Shown here: piece by piece, positions 17,946 through 25,184 of the stretch
How the letters are laid out: the number at the start of each line of letters is the position of its first letter
How positions within the stretch are numbered: position 1 is the first letter of the stretch
Source of the DNA: Duganella sp. 1411
GTDB taxonomy: Bacteria > Pseudomonadota > Gammaproteobacteria > Burkholderiales > Burkholderiaceae_D
NCBI RefSeq assembly: GCF_017833525.1
Contig: NZ_JAFICD010000002.1
Location: 1,054,001 to 1,118,000 of the forward strand
DNA length: 64,000 bases
Direction of reading: 5' to 3'
Position numbers and translations under genes: made by a program
The notes under the pieces: generated by a model
Databases searched by the model: none
Seen by the model: only the letters and a program-made list of their open reading frames with translations
What the model was told of the DNA's origin: nothing

Positions 17946-18066
17946 GCAGTTCAGCTCCGTGTAGAAAAAGGTAACTGAATTTACTGCGCGATGGTGACCT
18001 GTGTGTGACTATGGTGCGGAACGGCTATTCGGCACCGGTATGCATCCGGCTAAAGGGAGGGAACAC

Positions 18067-18591
18067 ATGAAGCACATATGCTTGCTGCTAGTGACTGGCG
18101 CGCTTGCTTTAGACGGACACGCCAGGATGCCATCCAAAGTGGCCACCGTCAGTTGCCTCGCCGCTCAAGCGATGTCGTCGTCCGTGAAGTGGCAGCCGAT
18201 TTCGACCGCCGAGATTTATTCGGAAGATGATTACAAGGATGGTTTCAATGCGACTTATTTCATTATCTTGAACGGGAAGCAGGTTGGGTACGCCGAGCGA
18301 GGAGAGGACAAGGCGATTCTTTATGGAGATGAGATTTTTCTGGTTGCGCGGGCTCGCATGCTTCCCGGCTTTGATGTGCGCCCGACTGAACTCAACCCGT
18401 TCTTGGCGGATTGGGCAACCGTAACAGACGGAAGCGGCAGCTATCTCTGCGTCAGTTTTCCGTTTGGCGACCTCGGACAAAGCGGAAGTTTCCAGAAGAA
18501 CCGCAGTGCTTATCTGATGGCTATCGGCCACGGCAAGGGGCGGCGGGTTCTTTATGCTGCTGGCGGAAATATCGACCTCTTATTGAAGTGA
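18067..18591 (+). CDS. Exported hypothetical protein
   Basis: A 174-residue protein from the ATG at 18067, which follows AAGGGAGGGAACAC, a strong ribosome site. It starts with a short signal (KHICLLLVTGALALDGHA). The mature part has two cysteines, mixed strand/helix character, and ends NIDLLLK. I do not recognise a family. It marks the left edge of the lower-GC accessory region. Confidence 0.65.
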   Translation: MKHICLLLVTGALALDGHARMPSKVATVSCLAAQAMSSSVKWQPISTAEIYSEDDYKDGFNATYFIILNGKQVGYAERGEDKAILYGDEIFLVARARMLPGFDVRPTELNPFLADWATVTDGSGSYLCVSFPFGDLGQSGSFQKNRSAYLMAIGHGKGRRVLYAAGGNIDLLLK

Positions 18592-18625
18592 CGAGCGCAA
18601 AACGATATTAATGTCAAAAGTACTT

Positions 18626-18901
18626 TTACCATTCCGCACGCAGCTCCTGCTCGTAAAAAAGGCCATCCTTGGGCTTGCCTGGCTCACCCGTCCATACTGG
18701 AGCATCACCTTGAAGTATGGCGAGCGGCTTCGCCCGCCTCACCTCGAGCGTGTCTCCAGTCACGTCGGCCGGACGCACATTTTGAAGCGAGTCCTTAAGT
18801 TTCATCGCGATGACCATTTCCGTTGAGAGACGTTTTTCACGCGCCTCGGTCTCAAGGGCAACTAGGTCGCGATCATCCAGGCTCACGGTAATTTTTCGCA
18901 T
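18626..18901 (-). CDS. Ribbon-helix-helix-like small protein (antitoxin-like)
   Basis: The 91-residue ORF from the ATG at 18901 begins MRKITVSLDDRDLVALETEA, the strand-then-helix pattern of CopG/Arc-type ribbon-helix-helix DNA-binding proteins. A charged tail containing KPKDGLFYEQELRAEW follows. GGGG lies at ribosome-site distance. Such proteins are often antitoxins, but no PIN, RelE or other toxin gene adjoins it, so it is either an orphan or a stand-alone regulator. Convergent with the exported hypothetical gene. Confidence 0.55.
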   Translation of the reverse strand: MRKITVSLDDRDLVALETEAREKRLSTEMVIAMKLKDSLQNVRPADVTGDTLEVRRAKPLAILQGDAPVWTGEPGKPKDGLFYEQELRAEW

Positions 18902-19102
18902 GACTACCCCATGTCGTTGGTCCGTAAGACGCAGTGTAGCGTAACTAGCTTCGAGGGCCATTGTGATTGCATGCCATAACGGCCGCATAGCTTTAGGGTG
19001 GGTTGGCTCAAGCCATAATCGATCGTATCGTCGTCTGGCTGTAGAGGGATTCAGCTAAACGTGGACGAAGAAGGGTTTTCGAATTCTTGCAGAAGATAAT
19101 AG

Positions 19103-19157
19103 AAAATCGCCAGAACTGACACGCGATCTTGAGCGTGTTCAGGGTGGCGGTTTTTTT
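19103..19157. repeat. Long palindrome / terminator-like repeat, copy 1
   Basis: AAAATCGCCAGAACTGACACG pairs imperfectly with CGTGTTCAGGGTGGCGGTTTT around a GATCTTGA-type loop, ending in a long T run. Related copies lie at 21138-21196 and 23798-23860, each directly before a tRNA-Ser 3'-end copy. Confidence 0.65.
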
Positions 19158-19164
19158 GTTTTTT

Positions 19165-19187
19165 TGGCGGAAGCGGTGTAATCCGAA
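19165..19187 (-). pseudogene. Degenerate tRNA-Ser 3'-end scrap
   Basis: TGGCGGAAGCGGTG is identical to the last 14 bases (in complement) of the intact tRNA-Ser at 28509-28598. It continues with a diverged T-arm ending CGAAC. Most likely a relic of an older integration event at that tRNA. Confidence 0.5.
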
Positions 19188-19382
19188 CAATCCCAGTATA
19201 TGCGGCTTCCATCACTCCGCATCTCTAGGGTACCTACAAGCGTACCTACATGTGGAAGTTTCCCGAATTCGAACTCCGACTCGCCGACGTTACAATACTT
19301 GAAATCAAAAAAGACAACCCCACATGATATCCGTGGGGGAAATTTGATTGCCTTGCCCACAGACCAATAACTAGGGGGACAC

Positions 19383-19766
19383 ATGAGCAGCATACCGTTT
19401 AACCAAATATGCGTTAAAAACAGCGGCAACAAGGATTCGGAGTACGTCTTTTTCCAGGTAACGGAAAACTGCGATCTGGGCCATTTCATCATCGCTGACA
19501 ACACCTTCGATCTCCAAGGCCTGCTATCTAATAAGCTCCGCCATGTGTACGCTTTCCCGCGACATGTTGTGAAGAAAGGCGAATACGTCATGCTTCACAC
19601 CCATGAGGGAAGAAACGACATCATCCCTGCCTCAGCACTGTCCGGCACTGTTCACAACTTCTACTGGAATCTCAAGGAACACGTCTGGAACAAAACTGGC
19701 GATTCAGCTCATTTCTTGGATATTCGCGCCTCCCTAAGCCACAAAGTAGGGCCGCATACTGAATAA
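19383..19766 (+). CDS. Hypothetical protein, lamin-tail-domain-like pattern
   Basis: A 127-residue protein with AGGGGG at good distance before the ATG. It has beta-rich character with DLQGLLSNKLRHVYAFP, KKGEYVMLHTHEGRND and VWNKTGDSAHFLD. These resemble the FP..v..G.yv.lht..G and vWnn.GDtatL blocks of lamin-tail (LTD) domains, an immunoglobulin-like fold. The match is my reading of the pattern and not a database hit. No signal peptide. GC is lower than the flanking chromosome; it belongs to the accessory region. Confidence 0.55.
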   Translation: MSSIPFNQICVKNSGNKDSEYVFFQVTENCDLGHFIIADNTFDLQGLLSNKLRHVYAFPRHVVKKGEYVMLHTHEGRNDIIPASALSGTVHNFYWNLKEHVWNKTGDSAHFLDIRASLSHKVGPHTE

Positions 19767-19840
19767 TTGCCCGCCGAACTGACATTACAACTCAATCGTG
19801 CCGGACTAGTCATCGGACCGGCCTATCAAAATTTCAGGGG

Positions 19841-20656
19841 ATGAGCATGAACCACCCGATTTCCTCGCGTCCAACTACGCTTCCCGACCTCTGCATTTTG
19901 TGCGGCGAGGCGGATGCTGTAAGCAAGGAGCATGTTTACGCTGCCTGGATTGGCCGGATCCACAAATTCGGAGCTATCAAAGCTCACTATCAAAAGACCT
20001 CTGCGACCGGTACTACCAAGACCACCGAGGATAATTTTCTGGATAAAACCTTGCCGGTGCTCTGCGACGCCTGTAACACAAGATGGGGCAGCGATCTACA
20101 GGACGCAGCATCAGCGATTCTTAAGCCGCTCATTAAAGGCGGCGAGTGGCCAGCATTGTCTCGCAAGAAGCTCCATGCGATAGCTATGTGGGCGACGTCC
20201 TTTGCGATGGTTCGGGAATATATGTATCCGGAATTGGTCACCTTTGAGCAAGAAAAGCGAACGCGGTTTCGTAAAGAGGAAACTATTCCCGAAGGAATTA
20301 ATGTGTGGATGGGGGCGTACGACGGTACGCGGGATCTCCTAACTTGGCACCGCGCCATGTTCGACGGATTCGACACCGGTGTATCCCAACCCAACACCGC
20401 TCTTTTTGTCTTTACAATATACAAAGTAATATTTGTAGTTTTTTCCACATCGTCGGTGGAGCTCGCCAGTCCCTATTCGACGCGGAACTACATGTTGGGC
20501 AGATGCGCGCATGCTCATAATTTAAGGCGAGTATGGCCCAACGAAGGCATTTTTCCTGCTGGACGTCCGCTGCCCGTCGAGTCGGTCGAAAACCTCATGC
20601 CCGAGCTCTACGATCAACTAGCGGGCGATGCTAAATGGCTCCTAGACCGAGGTTGA
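19841..20656 (+). CDS. HNH-like zinc-finger protein
   Basis: A 271-residue protein. C18-x2-C21, then SKEHV with H31, then LCDACN (C75, C78, N79) give the zinc-ligand and histidine arrangement of HNH-type nucleases of mobile DNA. The rest of the protein (residues 95-271) is a mixed domain I cannot name. If active it would nick or cut DNA in the cytoplasm. Its final codons and TGA run into a tRNA-Leu 3' fragment, so its 3' end was formed or kept at an integration junction. Confidence 0.6.
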   Translation: MSMNHPISSRPTTLPDLCILCGEADAVSKEHVYAAWIGRIHKFGAIKAHYQKTSATGTTKTTEDNFLDKTLPVLCDACNTRWGSDLQDAASAILKPLIKGGEWPALSRKKLHAIAMWATSFAMVREYMYPELVTFEQEKRTRFRKEETIPEGINVWMGAYDGTRDLLTWHRAMFDGFDTGVSQPNTALFVFTIYKVIFVVFSTSSVELASPYSTRNYMLGRCAHAHNLRRVWPNEGIFPAGRPLPVESVENLMPELYDQLAGDAKWLLDRG

Positions 20657-20718
20657 CGCGCGGGACTCAAAATCCCGCGCCGCAAGGCGTGCCGGTTCGA
20701 TTCCGGCTCCCGGCACCA
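20655..20718 (+). pseudogene. tRNA-Leu(CAA) 3' fragment
   Basis: From GACGCGCGGGACTC the sequence reads the anticodon stem-loop (loop CTCAAAA, anticodon CAA), a short variable arm, the T-arm GGTTCGATTCC and acceptor strand with CCA. The 5' acceptor half and most of the D-arm are missing: the bases before it encode the end of the HNH-like protein. It cannot be a working tRNA and looks like an attachment-site half. Confidence 0.75.
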
Positions 20719-21137
20719 CTAGTATTCATGCTGGCTCCAACCAGTTTACGCTGCTTGAAGCCCGTTTCATTTAGTTCCGCAAAAACTATCGAGTTCCGCA
20801 AAAAACCTAGCGCGCCATCAATATGGGCCGGGACGAGGGGCGCAAGGTATCAGGGGGCGGGGTCAAGTCTAACATTCTTACACGAACTCCTCCTGCTTCC
20901 GCTAACGAAGTTCCTTCCGCGACAACGTTAGTAGCCGCATCGGTAATCTTCCAATAAAAATATTGCAAGCAAAATCGGGAAAACCCGGTCAGATGAAAAG
21001 CCTCGCGTCCTGTCGCGCGAAGCCGCCCTGCTTGACGGCAGCTTGCCGATTCGGACTGCTAGCGCGAGTACGCGCGAGAGCCTTGAATCTCACAATAGGA
21101 GCGCGCAGGAACTCCCCTGGTTTCCGCGAGGAAATAG

Positions 21138-21196
21138 AAAACCCGCCAGCACTGAAACGCGATCTTAGCGTGTTCAGGCTGGCGGGTTTTTTTTTA
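21138..21196. repeat. Long palindrome / terminator-like repeat, copy 2
   Basis: Arms AAAACCCGCCAGCACTGAA and TTCAGGCTGGCGGGTTTT flank a GCGATCTTAGCG-type loop. T runs on the right and A-rich sequence on the left would let it act as a terminator on both strands. It directly precedes the 58-bp tRNA-Ser copy. On the tRNA strand it would be the transcription terminator after the tRNA 3' end. Confidence 0.7.
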
Positions 21197-21201
21197 TTTC
21201 C

Positions 21202-21259
21202 TGGCGGAAGCGGTGAGATTCGAACTCACGAACGGCTCACACCGTCGGCAGTTTTCAAG
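21202..21259 (-). repeat. attL: 58-bp copy of tRNA-Ser 3' part
   Basis: These 58 bases are identical by eye to 28509-28566, the 3' portion of the intact tRNA-Ser(UGA) from CCA back into the anticodon loop. Identity stops exactly at the anticodon loop, a common crossover point for tyrosine-recombinase integration into tRNA genes. Together with 28509-28566 it bounds an approximately 7.3-kb island. Confidence 0.85.
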
Positions 21260-21589
21260 TCTTTAAATTTAGTTAGAGAATTCAAGGACTTGCCCTCCAA
21301 TCACTTCCGCAAATACCCTCCAAATCCCGCGCCTAACCCATTGATTCTATTCATCTGCGGAATCGCTTGCGGAAACGATTTTGGTAAGCAATTAGACGGC
21401 GAATCCCAGGCTTCGCCCATGTGTTACTGCGAGAAACGAGGCGACACGACTTGCCCGCAGGCACCAAGGATTTCCTGAGACTTAGACTAGACCTCGCTCA
21501 ATGTGACCCGTCGATTTCGATATCAATATGAGGCCATGGTCGTCCCCATTGTGGTGCGCACCCTCTTCTTCAACTATCCGGGAGATAAA

Positions 21590-22081
21590 ATGGCAATCGA
21601 CGTATACCTGCAAATCGAAGGAATCAAGGGCGAATCGGCGGACTCAGCACATGTTGGCTGGATAGAAATTGACTCGGTGCACATGGGGGTAACGCAGCCC
21701 AATAGCAGCACTACCTCAACCGCCGGAGGGCACACAACAGGACACTCTGAGCATCGCGCCCTGTCGATCTCAAAGCTCGCTGACATCGCCTCGCCGGTCC
21801 TGATGCAACACTGTTCAATGGGCAAGACAATACCGAAGGCCAAGCTGGAATTCATGCGAGCCGACGCGGACGGTAAGCCCGTCAAGTACTACCAGGTTGA
21901 ACTGGAAAATGTGTTGTTGTCGAGCATGGACCAGACTATGCGCGGCGGCGGCTTGCTTCAAGACCAAATAGGACTATGCTTTTCCAAAGTGAAGTGGGCG
22001 TACACGCAGCAGAAGATTGGTGGAGGCTGCGGAGGCAGCACCACCGGGGGGTGGGATCTAGCTGCCAAGAAGTGCGTCTGA
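21590..22081 (+). CDS. hcp: Hcp-family type VI secretion tube protein (orphan)
   Basis: A 163-residue protein from the ATG at 21590, preceded by GGAG. It begins MAIDVYLQIEGIKGESADSAHVGWIEID and continues SISKLADIASPVLMQHCSMGK and AKLEFMRADADGKPVKYYQVELENVLLSS. These are the defining blocks of the Hcp1 family, which stacks as hexameric rings in the T6SS tube and carries small effectors in its lumen. No other T6SS structural gene lies in the window, so this is an orphan copy relying on a T6SS encoded elsewhere. It is followed by a peptidase and a candidate immunity gene. Confidence 0.88.
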   Translation: MAIDVYLQIEGIKGESADSAHVGWIEIDSVHMGVTQPNSSTTSTAGGHTTGHSEHRALSISKLADIASPVLMQHCSMGKTIPKAKLEFMRADADGKPVKYYQVELENVLLSSMDQTMRGGGLLQDQIGLCFSKVKWAYTQQKIGGGCGGSTTGGWDLAAKKCV

Positions 22082-22092
22082 GGAGCGGGAGT

Positions 22093-22611
22093 ATGGCTAC
22101 CTCCGGAGTTCCAATTCAGCCCAAAGACAGCCGTGGCTACTTCATGTTGCCGCAGGCGCCCGAGGATGCCGGCTATTACGTATATGGGAACGTTGGTAAC
22201 GTGCCCAACACCGGTCACCTAGCGCAATACGCACACCCGGACTTGCTGTCAGTGATTTTTTATATCGAACGCGAGTGGCAAGCAATCTGCGACCGGAAGT
22301 TTGGTATAGGAAATATCAGCATCGACGGTGGAATTCCGTACGATGGGCATAATACTCATCTGCGTGGAATCGAAGTGGACTGCCGCCCGGTCCGGAAAGA
22401 CAAGTTGACAGGCCCGGATGCGAGGGTTTCATACTTCGACGCGGTATATGATCGAGGAGCCACAATCAAGCTGCTGCGTCTCTTCGCGCAACATCCGGAA
22501 GTTAAAACCATATACTTCAACGACGCGGAAGTACAAAAGGCGATCGGCCGAGTGACAAGCTGCGCGGGCCATAATGACCATTTTCACGTTGAGCTATGGA
22601 GGCGCAAATGA
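22093..22611 (+). CDS. LAS-type zinc metallopeptidase, candidate T6SS peptidoglycan effector
   Basis: A 172-residue protein starting 11 bp after hcp with AGGAGCGGGAG before the ATG. H89-x6-D96 (HLRGIEVD) and H163-F-H165 (HNDHFHVEL) give the metal-binding HxxxxxxD...HxH pattern of LAS peptidases (MepA/M15-like). These cut peptide bonds in peptidoglycan cross-links. It lacks a signal peptide, as expected if it is delivered through Hcp and not by Sec. The next gene overlaps its stop and encodes an exported protein, the arrangement of an effector with a periplasmic immunity partner. Confidence 0.75.
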   Translation: MATSGVPIQPKDSRGYFMLPQAPEDAGYYVYGNVGNVPNTGHLAQYAHPDLLSVIFYIEREWQAICDRKFGIGNISIDGGIPYDGHNTHLRGIEVDCRPVRKDKLTGPDARVSYFDAVYDRGATIKLLRLFAQHPEVKTIYFNDAEVQKAIGRVTSCAGHNDHFHVELWRRK

Positions 22612-22991
22612 ACGCACGTCATGTATTCGCCATTTGTATGCTCCCACTATCTTCGCTGTCGCAAGCCACTGATACAACTAAGCCAGAAACGGGCCAGGCT
22701 CGCCCTTTGATCGGTAACTACCAAATCTATGGTGGTAGTGTGGCTGATATGCGTCCGCCGACGCCAGCGGACAGGAACCTAGCATTCAGGTTCGAGGGCC
22801 GGACCGCTAAGGATTTGTTCGACAATATCGGACCAGACGTGAAGAAAGAGAAGGCTTGCACGGATGACCCGGACTATCGGGAGCGGCGCAGAGGCCACCT
22901 CACTTGTGTCTACTGGAAGAGCAGCGGGTATAGGTGCCTTTTGGGACTTGATTTGCGGACGGGAGAGACAGCCAACGCGTCTACCTGCTGA
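22608..22991 (+). CDS. Exported candidate immunity protein
   Basis: A 127-residue protein. Its ATG overlaps the peptidase TGA as ATGA, and GGAGG lies upstream inside the peptidase gene, so the two are translationally coupled. An N-terminal signal (MNARHVFAICMLPLSSLSQA) sends it to the periplasm, where a peptidoglycan peptidase would act. The mature part has four cysteines in its second half, suggesting disulfides. I recognise no family. The immunity role is inferred from order, coupling and location. Confidence 0.65.
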   Translation: MNARHVFAICMLPLSSLSQATDTTKPETGQARPLIGNYQIYGGSVADMRPPTPADRNLAFRFEGRTAKDLFDNIGPDVKKEKACTDDPDYRERRRGHLTCVYWKSSGYRCLLGLDLRTGETANASTC

Positions 22992-23765
22992 CCGTGCCGC
23001 CAAGCCGTCCGTCTGCAAGGCCAGCGTGCATTTAAAGGCCGCTTTCACGGCAAGCCAGCAGAGCTATGGCAGCCGGCGCCTGGTCACCGCCATGGCCAAC
23101 GCAGGCTTTACCATCGGGAGTTACAAGGTGCGCAGCTTGTTGCGCCAGGCCGCGCTCGAGCCGGTGTGGAAGCGCAAGTTCGCTCACACCACCGACAGCA
23201 AGCACGACTTGCCGATCGCCGCCAACGTGCTCAATCGACGATTCAATCCGGTAGCGCCGAACCTCGCGTACGCCACAGACATCACCCGCACAGGCAGCGG
23301 ATGGCTCTATCTCGCCATCGTGCTGGATCTTACGCCCGCAAAGTGGTCGGCTGGGCGATGGCGCCGAGCATGCCCGCCAAGCTCGTTTGCGACGCCTTGC
23401 AGATGGCGATCACGCATCGGCGACCGCCACCGGGGCTCATTGTTCATTCAGACCGCGGCAGCCAATACGCCAGCGAGCTGTATCAGAACATGCTCAAGCA
23501 ACATGGCTTCGGTTGCAGCATGAGCCGCAAGGGGAACTGCTGGGACAACGCCGTCGCCGAGCGCTTCTTCCTGAACCTCAAGATGGAACGTGTCTGGCAA
23601 CGCCAGTATGCCAACCACGCCGAAGCCAAGGGCGACATCACTGACTACATCGTTGGCTTCTACAACTACACGCGCATTAATTCAGCACTGGGCAAGCTGC
23701 CGCCCGCCGTCTATGAACGGAAAATGGCAGTGAGCGAACCTATTGTTGTGTCCGAATTTACTTGA
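22992..23765 (+). mobile_element. IS3-family transposase remnant (5'-truncated, frameshifted)
   Basis: Translation gives YGSRRLVTAMANAG, then PNLAYATDITRTGSGWLYLAIVLDL. After a frame change near 23331 it continues YARKVVGWAM, HSDRGSQYAS, NAVAERFFLNLK and YNYTRINSALG. These are the DDE integrase-core blocks of an IS3-family OrfB. The frame breaks where one base is missing in the expected CTG-TAC codons. OrfA and the N-terminal part of OrfB are missing; homology begins right after the immunity gene's stop. Inactive. Confidence 0.85.
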
Positions 23766-23780
23766 CCACCGCACTACGCC

Positions 23781-23878
23781 CGCTTCCGCCAGGAAATAAA
23801 AAACCCGCCAGCCTGAACGCTCTCAAGATGGCGTTTCAGTGCTTGCAGGTTTTTTATTTCTTGGCGGAAGCGGTGAGA
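23781..23878. repeat. Long palindrome with tRNA-Ser end at both arms, copy 3
   Basis: The left arm starts CGCTTCCGCCAGGAAATA and runs into ACCCGCCAGCCTGAACGC. The right arm returns GCGTTTCAGTGCTTGCAGG, then TATTTC and TGGCGGAAGCGGTGAGA (23862-23878), 17 bases of the tRNA-Ser end. The left arm is a nearly exact inverted copy of 21171-21212. An inverted repeat therefore flanks the 2.6-kb Hcp/effector/IS segment. Confidence 0.7.
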
Positions 23879-24077
23879 ACTTAATCGCAAGCAATTTTCG
23901 CCCTCTTTTTCCGCCGTCGTTTTTCTAAAGCATTGATTTTCTTGATGATTTCCCACTACTTGGCGGAGGATGTGTCTCACCAAAGTGTCTCACTTGAAGA
24001 CCATTAGTCCATGCTCACTAGACCATCCAGGCGGCTGGCATGATAGCATTCATGCAATCACTTTCAGCGGGGTAAAA

Positions 24078-24476
24078 ATGGAGCATTCGTGCGATATAGA
24101 AATTAAAGTCAAGGAAATTGAGGACGGCAAAATCTATTTGAAGTGCTCTACATGCGAGAGAGACAACCAGCGAGGCGAACTCTTGACCAGCGTTTCTAAA
24201 ACAGGTGAAGAAGACTGCCGGCATGGCAATTCTATAAGCTGGGGCTTGCGCTATGAGACTGTGAAATGCTGTGGTTGCGAAAGTGTCTTCTTTAGGGAAA
24301 TTTCGTGGAACTCGGAAGATCTAGAGCATGACTACGACGAGAACGGCAGAACGATTACATGGGCAAACGAGACGGTCACGCTATACCCTGAACCCAAGAA
24401 AGAACGAAACACGATACGTGACTTCCATCTGCTCCCTCAAAGCGTTGGGAATGCACAAGAGGTTTGGATAGGATAG
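24078..24476 (+). CDS. Zinc-ribbon hypothetical protein
   Basis: A 132-residue acidic protein with cysteine pairs KCSTC and VKCCGCES, suggesting a zinc ribbon. A tail WANETVTLYPEP resembles the N-terminal ribbon of DUF4145-type proteins; this is a pattern impression only. I preferred the ATG at 24078; the longer start at 23970 has no better ribosome site and covers the palindrome-proximal region. It lies 31 bp before the next gene, and both are AT-richer than the chromosome. First gene of a compact four-gene block. Confidence 0.55.
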   Translation: MEHSCDIEIKVKEIEDGKIYLKCSTCERDNQRGELLTSVSKTGEEDCRHGNSISWGLRYETVKCCGCESVFFREISWNSEDLEHDYDENGRTITWANETVTLYPEPKKERNTIRDFHLLPQSVGNAQEVWIG

Positions 24477-24507
24477 CTCTCCAACGTTCAAATAGGAAAA
24501 ACGCTAG

Positions 24508-25161
24508 ATGACTGCCGTCGCACCAGAATTCAGCATTGACGATTTTAAGCTTGCCGTCCCATCTTCAAGGCATAGTCAAAAGCTTGACTTTGCTTTGCAA
24601 GCATTTGCAAAGCGAAATTTCTACGCACACATATACTATGATGACTTTATGTCAGCTTCACGATTTATCGGAGTTGAACATATTGACTCATCAGGGAACT
24701 TGCGCAACAAATTTGAAGCCTATGCAACCGCCTACATTGCAAACGCACATGCAATGATTGACTCATTCCCGTATGTGATTTTTCTTGCTCTTCCTCCATT
24801 GACGTATGTTGATAAAAATGGCGCGAAAAAAAATATTTCGCCGTCCAATAGCAATTGGAATGACAATTTTTACGCTGCACTATCTATCCCGAAGTATCGG
24901 AAATTGTCCATTATGTTTCGCTCAATCTTGGAGAATGACGAAGATTTCGTGTTGCTTAGGTCACTCTCCAACAACCACAAACACAAGTTCTTGACTCGCA
25001 TTTCTAACAATGCAAGGCGGTTGCGTTATGAAGTAATTGACCCCAATACGGGAAGAGTCAGGCATATAGAGATTGCAAAATTTTTTGCTAGGGTTCACAA
25101 CAAGCTATTGCCAAGAATTTTCAAGTTGTATGAAGAGTTGCAGGCTTGCGCAAACAAATAA
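24508..25161 (+). CDS. Hypothetical helical protein, possible HEPN domain
   Basis: A 217-residue, largely helical protein. FEAYATAYIANAHAMIDSFPYVI followed much later by LLRSLSNNHKHKF resembles the long helices and the R-x4-6-H motif of HEPN domains, several of which are RNases in toxin or defence systems. The resemblance is suggestive, not established. AGGA precedes the ATG. It sits between the zinc-ribbon protein and a nuclease-like protein. Confidence 0.5.
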   Translation: MTAVAPEFSIDDFKLAVPSSRHSQKLDFALQAFAKRNFYAHIYYDDFMSASRFIGVEHIDSSGNLRNKFEAYATAYIANAHAMIDSFPYVIFLALPPLTYVDKNGAKKNISPSNSNWNDNFYAALSIPKYRKLSIMFRSILENDEDFVLLRSLSNNHKHKFLTRISNNARRLRYEVIDPNTGRVRHIEIAKFFARVHNKLLPRIFKLYEELQACANK

Positions 25162-25166
25162 TACTT

Positions 25167-25179
25167 GGGGGGGGGGGGG
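25167..25179 (+). repeat. 13-G homopolymer at ribosome-site position
   Basis: An uninterrupted run of 13 G lies 5 bases before the ATG at 25185 and occupies the Shine-Dalgarno position of the nuclease-like gene. Such tracts change length by slipped-strand mispairing during replication. In this position a change would alter ribosome-site spacing, and it would change the frame of any start upstream of the tract (for example 25146). Confidence 0.85.
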
Positions 25180-25184
25180 AATTC

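Larger units (their letters stand above)
18902..19382. other. Non-coding stretch with degenerate tRNA-Ser end and palindrome
   Basis: No convincing gene. It contains a terminator-like long palindrome (19103-19157) immediately followed by TGGCGGAAGCGGTG and a diverged continuation (19165-19187) that resembles the 3' end of the tRNA-Ser at 28.5 kb. The rest, including two close copies of GTACCTACA near 19230, shows no structure I can assign. Confidence 0.5.
20719..21589. other. Intergenic stretch holding palindrome and attL
   Basis: This 870-bp stretch has no gene I would support. It holds the second long palindrome (21138-21196) and the 58-bp tRNA-Ser copy (21202-21259). The short ORFs here are translations of the tRNA-like sequence (the spurious GSGEIRTHERLTPSAVFK peptide). 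The first 400 bp show nothing definite. Confidence 0.6.

Noticed and set aside
18001..18066. Earlier start for the exported hypothetical protein
   Set aside because: The ATG at 18067 has a strong ribosome site and begins the signal peptide; the upstream extension does not look like coding sequence.
20963..21478. 171-residue ORF containing GSGEIRTHERLTPSAVFK
   Set aside because: That peptide is the translation of the tRNA-Ser 3' end; the ORF also crosses a terminator palindrome and has no ribosome site.
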